The notes under the pieces were generated by a model. It was not told the origin of the DNA. It searched no databases and was given only the letters and a program-made list of their open reading frames with translations. The translations under genes and the position numbers were made by a program. This document shows positions 20,912 to 26,107 of a DNA stretch of 26,107 nucleotides, one piece after another. Where the stretch lies: assembly GCA_964496755.1 (NCBI GenBank), contig CAZCBD010000013.1:1-26107 (forward strand), in the 5' to 3' direction. The DNA is from CAZCBD01 sp964496755. GTDB taxonomy: Bacteria > Bacteroidota > Ignavibacteria > Ignavibacteriales > Melioribacteraceae. The stretch's first letter is position 1. Every line of letters begins with the position of its first letter.

Positions 20912-23344
20912 TTAGTTATTTATTAAAGGTAGCGTAATATAAAATTCCGTGCCTTTCTCAATTTTACTTTTACAAATTATTTCTCCGTTTAGCTCGGTAG
21001 TTATTAAACTGTAAACTACGTATAAACCTAATCCCGTCCCCCCTTTTCCTCTTTTAGTGGTATAAAACGGATTAAAGAGTTTTGAAATATTTTCTTCGGG
21101 TATTCCACATCCGTTATCTTTAAAGGTAATAATTAACTTTTCACCCTTTGCTTTGGCAGAGATTTTAATTTTCCCTTCTTCTCTATTTTCAAAAGCATGA
21201 CTAATTGAATTAACAATTAAATTGGTTAATATTTGTGCAATAAATCCCGGTTTTAGTTTAATTTCAAGTTTCTTATCACAATCATTAACTATTTTATAAT
21301 TGGTTTTTTTTAATTTCGGATAAAGACTAACAATTATTTCGTCTACATAATTCTTTAAATTAAAAATCCTAGTTTCGCCCGAGGTTTGGTCTGATGAAAC
21401 CTGCTTAAACGATTTAATTAAACCAGCTGCCCGTTTCAGGTTCGAATTTATTATTTTGGTTGAATCAAGAGTTGTAGTTAAAAAATCGTTTAATTGCTTT
21501 TTATAAATTTTGTTATGTCTGAATAATTTTTCAAATTCAACGGCATTTTCTTGCAAATAAGTGGAAGCTGTTAAGCAAACACCTATCGGAGTATTTATTT
21601 CATGCGAAACTCCGGCAATCATTTCGCCTAAGGCAGCCATTTTTTCAGCTTCAATTAATTTTGCTTCAGCTTGCTTAATTGCTTCTTCTGCTGCCTTTTT
21701 ACCGGTAATATCTCTTATCACAACTTGAATAAGTTTATTATTATTTAAACACGAGATTGAAAGTAAAACATCAGCAAAAAATATCTCATCATTTGTTCTT
21801 TTTAATTCAATTTCGAAATGAGCATTTTTATTTTCAGTTGCTTCAACAATTTTTTTTAACAAAAATGTTTTGGAATTCAGACCATCGGCCTGAAAAATGG
21901 GAACAAGTTCGGTAAAAAGTTTTCCTATAAAATTATCTCTGGTGGTTTTAAACATATTTAAGGTTGCCGGATTACATTCCATTATTAAGTCATTTTCAAC
22001 CAATACAACCGCATCAGCCGAGTTTTCAAATAATCTTCTAAATTTTTCCTCCTGTTTTGCTAATTCTTTGTTTACTTTATTTAATTCATCTGTTCTTAAT
22101 AACACTCTGTGTTCCAATTCGTCATTAAGTTTTTTTAATTCCTTTTCTATTCTTTTCCTTTCGGTAATATCTTGTTTTATTGATATATAATTAATTATTT
22201 CACCTTCAGAATTTTTTACCGGAGTAATAGTCTGTTCTTCAATATAAAGTGTGCCGTCTTTTCTCATATTAATTAACTCGCCTCGCCAAACCTCTCCCTT
22301 TGTGATAGTATTCCACAAATCATCATATATTAAAGCATCATTTTGTTTCGAGTTTAAGATGTTAACATTTTTATAAAGCACTTCTTTTTTTGAATAACCG
22401 GTAAGTTCGCTAAAGGCTTGATTAACCCAAACAATTTCACCCTCTTTGTTGGATATTACAATGCTATTGGCAGTAGCTTCCAAAGTAGTTGATTGCAGAT
22501 GGAGTAATTCTTCGTGTTTTTTAAGTTTTGTTAAATCCGTAATTAAAAAAGCAAAAAGTCTTTCTATGCCACGAGTAATAATAAATACATTTTGGATAGC
22601 AAAAATCAATTTGTTTTTTTTTGTTAACAATTCGGTTTCACCCACCCAATTGCCATCTCTTAAAACAGTAGGAAAAATCTGATTCCTAAAATTTTCCGAA
22701 ACTGATTTTGGATATAACTCAAAGAAATTAACTTGTTTAAATTCTTCAGAATTTTCATAGTCTAATATCTTGCAAAGTGAAGAATTGAAATACTGAAACT
22801 CACCGTTTATATTAACTATTCCCAACCCCTGTCCGGCTTGTGCGGCAAATCTCTGAAAAATATTTAATTCTTCTTTGCTTTCCTTAATTTTCTTTTCGGC
22901 ACCTATTAATTCTTTTCTTGTTTTTATGTCATTAGCAACTCTTTTTACCAATTCGGGTAATAATCTTATAAAATCAATATCCTTGGGCAAATAATCTTCC
23001 GCCCCTAATTTCATCATTGAAATTACATTTTTTAATTCACTGGCACCTGAAATAACTATAAACGGAGGGCATTTTGATTTTAATTTTAATTCTTTTATAA
23101 ATTCCTCGCCGTCCAATTCAGGTAAAAAATAATCAATAATTAATAAATCGAAATTTTCAGCTAAACAAATATTAAAAGCTTTTTTACTTTCGTTAACAAC
23201 ATGAACGGAATAGCCGATTTTTTTTAAGTTAGATTTAATTAGTTCGGAAAGCCCAATATCATCTTCCACAACTATTATTTTTATCTGATTATTTTTATTC
23301 ATTTTATTAAAAAAATAATTGTTTTCCATCATTGACTTAAGCAT
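20912..23344 (-). CDS. REC-PAS-PAS-PAS sensor histidine kinase (cytoplasmic)
   Basis: 810 residues with no transmembrane segment. Receiver about 22-145 (Glu27-Asp28-Asp29, phospho-acceptor Asp71 in LLIIDYFLPELDG). Three PAS domains follow, about 165-285, 290-405 (ANSIVISNKEGEIVWVNQAF, LTGYSKKEV, ending ISIKQDITERK) and 440-555. There are two coiled coils, then the kinase core: His581 (IAGVSHEINTPIGV), N-box 704-718 (QILTNLIVNSISHAF), DNGCGI (743-748) and GGTGLGLYVVYSL. With a receiver at its own N-terminus it may be regulated by another kinase and may phosphorylate the receiver of the phosphatase downstream. It is the first gene of the right minus-strand run. No good ribosome site is seen at 23344; a later ATG (residue 15) is possible. 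Confidence 0.92.
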   Translation of the reverse strand: MLKSMMENNYFFNKMNKNNQIKIIVVEDDIGLSELIKSNLKKIGYSVHVVNESKKAFNICLAENFDLLIIDYFLPELDGEEFIKELKLKSKCPPFIVISGASELKNVISMMKLGAEDYLPKDIDFIRLLPELVKRVANDIKTRKELIGAEKKIKESKEELNIFQRFAAQAGQGLGIVNINGEFQYFNSSLCKILDYENSEEFKQVNFFELYPKSVSENFRNQIFPTVLRDGNWVGETELLTKKNKLIFAIQNVFIITRGIERLFAFLITDLTKLKKHEELLHLQSTTLEATANSIVISNKEGEIVWVNQAFSELTGYSKKEVLYKNVNILNSKQNDALIYDDLWNTITKGEVWRGELINMRKDGTLYIEEQTITPVKNSEGEIINYISIKQDITERKRIEKELKKLNDELEHRVLLRTDELNKVNKELAKQEEKFRRLFENSADAVVLVENDLIMECNPATLNMFKTTRDNFIGKLFTELVPIFQADGLNSKTFLLKKIVEATENKNAHFEIELKRTNDEIFFADVLLSISCLNNNKLIQVVIRDITGKKAAEEAIKQAEAKLIEAEKMAALGEMIAGVSHEINTPIGVCLTASTYLQENAVEFEKLFRHNKIYKKQLNDFLTTTLDSTKIINSNLKRAAGLIKSFKQVSSDQTSGETRIFNLKNYVDEIIVSLYPKLKKTNYKIVNDCDKKLEIKLKPGFIAQILTNLIVNSISHAFENREEGKIKISAKAKGEKLIITFKDNGCGIPEENISKLFNPFYTTKRGKGGTGLGLYVVYSLITTELNGEIICKSKIEKGTEFYITLPLINN

Positions 23345-23415
23345 CGTATTTTTTTAATTTAATTTTAGCTGATACACCGTTTTGCGTATTCTGTCCTAAT
23401 AAGCTTAGGAGAGAT

Positions 23416-23664
23416 ATGAAAAACTCAAAAATAATATGGCCTGAAGTAATTATAAAACTTGGTCGTTTTTTTGCCATTATCGGTTTTTTTCTTGTTGGTA
23501 TTGGAATTATAATAAATAAAGATTTGGGATTCGATCACTACTATGATTACAAATCAAAATTATTATTAAGTGGTACCATCATTTTGTTTTTGTCTTTACT
23601 CTGTTTAGTTTTCGGTATTAAAAGCGAAAAAGGAAAAGTTGAAAGATTCTTTAAATTTTTTTGA
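23416..23664 (+). CDS. Small two-TM membrane protein, unknown
   Basis: 82 residues with two hydrophobic helices (about 17-35 and 49-67), a short Asp/Tyr-rich loop between them (DLGFDHYYDYKSK) and a basic C-terminus. I do not recognise a family. GGAGAG lies 3-4 nt before the ATG and the next gene starts 6 nt after its stop, so it is a real, probably co-transcribed gene with the isomerase and amidase. It could simply be an accessory membrane protein. Confidence 0.7.
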   Translation: MKNSKIIWPEVIIKLGRFFAIIGFFLVGIGIIINKDLGFDHYYDYKSKLLLSGTIILFLSLLCLVFGIKSEKGKVERFFKFF

Positions 23665-23670
23665 GATAAA

Positions 23671-24036
23671 ATGCCACATTGTATAATTGAACATTCGTCA
23701 AACTTGATTCTTCCTGAAAACACTTCGGAATTTATATCAAACCTCCACAATAAAATAATTGATAGAGGTAATTTTAATATTGAAAATATTAAAACAAGAA
23801 TTTATAGTTCGTCAATATTTTCAGTCGGTTCAGAAAATACCGACAAAGGTTTCGTTGCAGTAACTCTTAAAATTCTATCCGGTCGTTCAATCGATTTTAA
23901 AGAAAATCTTTCGGAAGATTTGTTGGATTTTTTTGTTGCCGAGTTTTCTAAATTCAATAAAAACAAAAAATTTAATGTGACTGTTGATATTTCCGAAATT
24001 GATAAGGAAACTTATGCCAGAATTGATGTCGGATAA
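23671..24036 (+). CDS. 5-carboxymethyl-2-hydroxymuconate isomerase-like (CHMI/tautomerase superfamily)
   Basis: 121 residues. Begins MPHCIIEHSSNL; Pro2, the catalytic N-terminal proline of the tautomerase superfamily after Met removal, is present. The body matches CHMI (PF02962): TRIYSSSIFSVG, FVAVTLKILSGRSIDFKENL, and VTVDISEIDKETYARI. In E. coli this enzyme acts in 4-hydroxyphenylacetate breakdown, but no other genes of that pathway are here, so its substrate may differ. Its last 23 nt overlap the start of the amidase gene, indicating coupling. Confidence 0.88.
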   Translation: MPHCIIEHSSNLILPENTSEFISNLHNKIIDRGNFNIENIKTRIYSSSIFSVGSENTDKGFVAVTLKILSGRSIDFKENLSEDLLDFFVAEFSKFNKNKKFNVTVDISEIDKETYARIDVG

Positions 24037-24802
24037 AAAACTTAAAATCGGGTTAGTGCAATACTCCCCTGTTTGGAATAATAAAAGAAAAACAGCCGAT
24101 AAGCTTCATTTACTCATTGAAAAACATGTTTCCGATGAAGATTTATTAATTTTCCCGGAAATGTCTCTCACCGGTTTTTCGATGGATAGTAAAAAAAACG
24201 CTGAGGAAATTGATGGGTTTTCTTTTGACTTTTTTATAAATCTTGCTTCTAAACTTAAAAAGCATTTAATAGCCGGCATTGTTACTGAAAATAATAATCG
24301 GATTTTTAATAGTGCAGTTCATTTTAACCCGCAAGGAATAATTACAGCACAATATCATAAAATACATCTGTTTTCATTAGCCGAAGAAGATAAACATTTT
24401 CAAGCCGGTTTTGAACCTATAATTAGTAAAATTAATGATTGGAAAATAGGGTTTTCAATTTGTTACGATTTGCGCTTCCCCGAACTTTACAGAAAATATG
24501 CAAAACAAACTACAGATTTAATTATAAATATTGCCAGTTGGCCGGAAAAAAGAATTAACCACTGGGAATCATTATTAAAGGCAAGAGCAATTGAAAATCA
24601 ATGTTACGTTGCTGCTGTAAATCGTATAGGTTCGGATCCTTACCACAACTATCCCGGTGCAAGCAGTATTTTCGATCCTTCCGGCAACCTAATCATTTTT
24701 AATAATGATTCGGAAACTATTATTTCTGTTGAAATAGAATTACAAAATGTAAGTTCAATTCGGGAAAAATTAAATTTTTTAAGTGATATTAAATTGATTT
24801 AA
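24014..24802 (+). CDS. Nitrilase-superfamily carbon-nitrogen hydrolase (omega-amidase-like)
   Basis: 262 residues with the full catalytic triad: Glu49 (IFPEMSLTGFSMD), Lys116 (YHKIHLF) and Cys150 (SICYDLRFPELYR). The LTGFSMD segment after the Glu resembles omega-amidases (NIT2/YafV), which hydrolyse 2-oxoglutaramate or 2-oxosuccinamate, so that role is the first guess; other amides remain possible. The start at 24014 is preferred because AAGGA (24004-24008) is 5 nt upstream; the next ATG at 24026 is 17 nt away. The open frame further upstream lacks a usable start. It overlaps the isomerase gene by 23 nt, and its stop codon overlaps the convergent kinase stop by 4 nt. Confidence 0.88.
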   Translation: MPELMSDKKLKIGLVQYSPVWNNKRKTADKLHLLIEKHVSDEDLLIFPEMSLTGFSMDSKKNAEEIDGFSFDFFINLASKLKKHLIAGIVTENNNRIFNSAVHFNPQGIITAQYHKIHLFSLAEEDKHFQAGFEPIISKINDWKIGFSICYDLRFPELYRKYAKQTTDLIINIASWPEKRINHWESLLKARAIENQCYVAAVNRIGSDPYHNYPGASSIFDPSGNLIIFNNDSETIISVEIELQNVSSIREKLNFLSDIKLI

Positions 24803-26107
24803 AAAATTAATCTAACCTTTGTTCCTTTGTCTTTTTGACTTTCAATTTGAATTAAAATATTATTCAAATCACAATATTTTTTGGATAGTGCCAATCCAAG
24901 TCCGCTACCCTCAAACCTTCTGGTAAACCCTTCATCTTCTTGCGTAAAGGGCTCAAATATTTTATTCATAAATGTTTCCGAAATTCCAATACCGGTATCT
25001 GAAACTTCTACAACCAACCTATCGTTTTCATCTTTTTTTAATAAAATTGAAACTTCGCCGGATAAAGTAAAATAAAGACTGTTATGAATTATGTTGCTAA
25101 AAATCTGCTTCACCGAATATTTGTCGGCATTTATAATTGAATGTTCGGTAAGATTTTCAATATAAAAATCCAATTTTTTTTCTTTGGCCAAATAAATGTA
25201 ATCATAATATATCGGTTCAATTACATCAATTAAAACATCAAAATCTTCTTTTTCCGATTCATATGTACCGGCCTGAATTTCAGCCATATCAACAATTAAA
25301 TCGGTTGTGCGAATAATTCGTTTGCCTGCTTTACCAATTATTTTAAAAGATTTTTTTACTTCTTCATCTACTTTTCCTTCCGTTTCTTCTTCAAGCATAC
25401 TGGCAAAACTGAGCATAGAATTAATTGGGGTTCTAATTTCATGAGATATTTGTGCTAAAAATTCTGTTTTTAATTGATCGGATTTTTCAGCCTTTTCCTT
25501 GGCCTTTATCAATTCATCCTCAGCAACTTTTTGTTGAGTGATATCACGAGTAGTTTCTACCGCTCCAATAATATTATCTTCATAATCCATAACCGGAGAA
25601 TAAAAAACATCGATATACTTTTTGCCTAATCCGGGGAAATCATACCAAAATTGAATTTTCACTTCCTCGCCGGAAAAACATTTATCGAGACTTTCTTTTA
25701 ATAATTCATTAAAAATCTTTTCGCCGTAAAGCTCACGAATTTCCATTCCAACAATATCTTTTTCAATTTTATTAAATGCTCGCTGGTAAGCGGTATTTAC
25801 AGATTGAAAATAGTATTCCCGATCAATTACCGCCATATGTTCAATAGCATTTGCCACAATTAAATGATACTGTTTTAATTTGTCTTCGGCTCGTTTTCTG
25901 ACTAAAGCATTTACGATTATCTCGCCCACAATTTTCAGCAACATCATTATTTCTTTTGTCCACACAACCTCTTTATGTTGCGTACTTAGTCCAATATAAC
26001 CTATCAACATTCCTCTAATCACAAGCGGAATTAGTAATAAGGACTTAATACCAAACTCATCAAATAATTTATTTTCGGCTTCGGCAGATTCAGGCAACTG
26101 TTTTTTA
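24799..26107 (-). CDS. GAF-PAS sensor histidine kinase, 5' end cut by the window
   Basis: The frame is open to the right edge (KKQLPESAEAEN...), so the visible 435 or so residues are only the C-terminal part. They begin inside a GAF domain (LFDEFGIKSLLLIPL, GYIGLSTQHKEVVW), followed by a PAS domain (about 75-190, ending GAVETTRDITQQK), a short coiled coil, a HisKA domain with the phospho-His in LAQISHEIRTPINSM, and an HATPase domain with N-box QIFSNIIHNSLYF, DTGIGI and EGSGLGLALSKKYC. It ends directly after the ATPase domain, with no receiver. Its C-terminus is the closest match in the window to the orphan kinase fragment at 12922. Confidence 0.93.
   Translation of the reverse strand, partial: KKQLPESAEAENKLFDEFGIKSLLLIPLVIRGMLIGYIGLSTQHKEVVWTKEIMMLLKIVGEIIVNALVRKRAEDKLKQYHLIVANAIEHMAVIDREYYFQSVNTAYQRAFNKIEKDIVGMEIRELYGEKIFNELLKESLDKCFSGEEVKIQFWYDFPGLGKKYIDVFYSPVMDYEDNIIGAVETTRDITQQKVAEDELIKAKEKAEKSDQLKTEFLAQISHEIRTPINSMLSFASMLEEETEGKVDEEVKKSFKIIGKAGKRIIRTTDLIVDMAEIQAGTYESEKEDFDVLIDVIEPIYYDYIYLAKEKKLDFYIENLTEHSIINADKYSVKQIFSNIIHNSLYFTLSGEVSILLKKDENDRLVVEVSDTGIGISETFMNKIFEPFTQEDEGFTRRFEGSGLGLALSKKYCDLNNILIQIESQKDKGTKVRLIF

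Noticed and set aside
1..26107. tRNA, rRNA, insertion sequences, CRISPR arrays, riboswitches and restriction or anti-phage genes
   Set aside because: Looked for on both strands and nothing was recognised; no transposase, integrase or inverted-repeat-bounded element was seen.

Overview
This 26.1 kb window is an AT-rich piece of bacterial chromosome. It is probably from an assembled draft or metagenome scaffold, because a run of 10 N lies inside one gene (793-802). The gene content suggests the Bacteroidota/Chlorobiota/Ignavibacteriota group, most likely an Ignavibacteria-like organism. The pointers are a TonB receptor paired with a DUF4154 (YfiR-type) protein, a DUF5916 outer-membrane protein, a Reg_prop/Y_Y_Y sensor kinase, a DUF1684 lipoprotein, a THUMP-like methyltransferase and a Haem_bd cytochrome. 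Lineage is inferred from families only; there is no rRNA or tRNA here.

Left block (1-12724, all minus strand). From upstream to downstream: a DUF1684 lipoprotein, a THUMP-like SAM methyltransferase, a lipoprotein alkaline phosphatase, a beta-propeller sensor histidine kinase and its NarL-type response regulator, all nearly abutting and so probably one operon. After two hairpins come a second NarL-like protein that has lost its phosphorylation site and a DUF5916 protein. A 36-bp near-perfect palindrome and a consensus-like promoter then precede a TonB-dependent receptor and the start of a DUF4154 gene that hits an early in-frame TAG. The striking gene is the alkaline phosphatase: the metal-ligand His motif that normally sits near the C-terminus is at the N-terminus, the pattern of a circular permutation.

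Middle (12725-14100). A 435-bp spacer holds the orphan 3' end of a histidine kinase. It is followed by an HDOD gene on the plus strand, closed by a clear intrinsic terminator.

Right signalling block (14101-23344, minus strand). In transcription order: a REC-PAS-PAS-PAS histidine kinase, a REC-SpoIIE (RsbU-like) phosphatase, two STAS proteins, a REC / NrtA-NasS-like solute-binding / CheW fusion, a J-domain protein with a Tyr/Glu/Lys repeat, a haem-binding c-type cytochrome and a D-cysteine desulfhydrase-like PLP enzyme. The first five read as a phosphorelay plus partner-switching module that appears to receive a small-molecule signal through a cytoplasmic NasS-like domain and to contact chemotaxis proteins through CheW.

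Right end (23345-26107). A plus-strand trio (two-TM peptide, CHMI-like isomerase, nitrilase-family amidase) converges on a GAF-PAS histidine kinase that runs off the window; the two stop codons overlap.

Best candidates for new biology are the circularly permuted alkaline phosphatase, the REC-NasS-like-CheW fusion with its STAS/SpoIIE neighbours, and the pseudo-receiver regulator beside a normal sibling.
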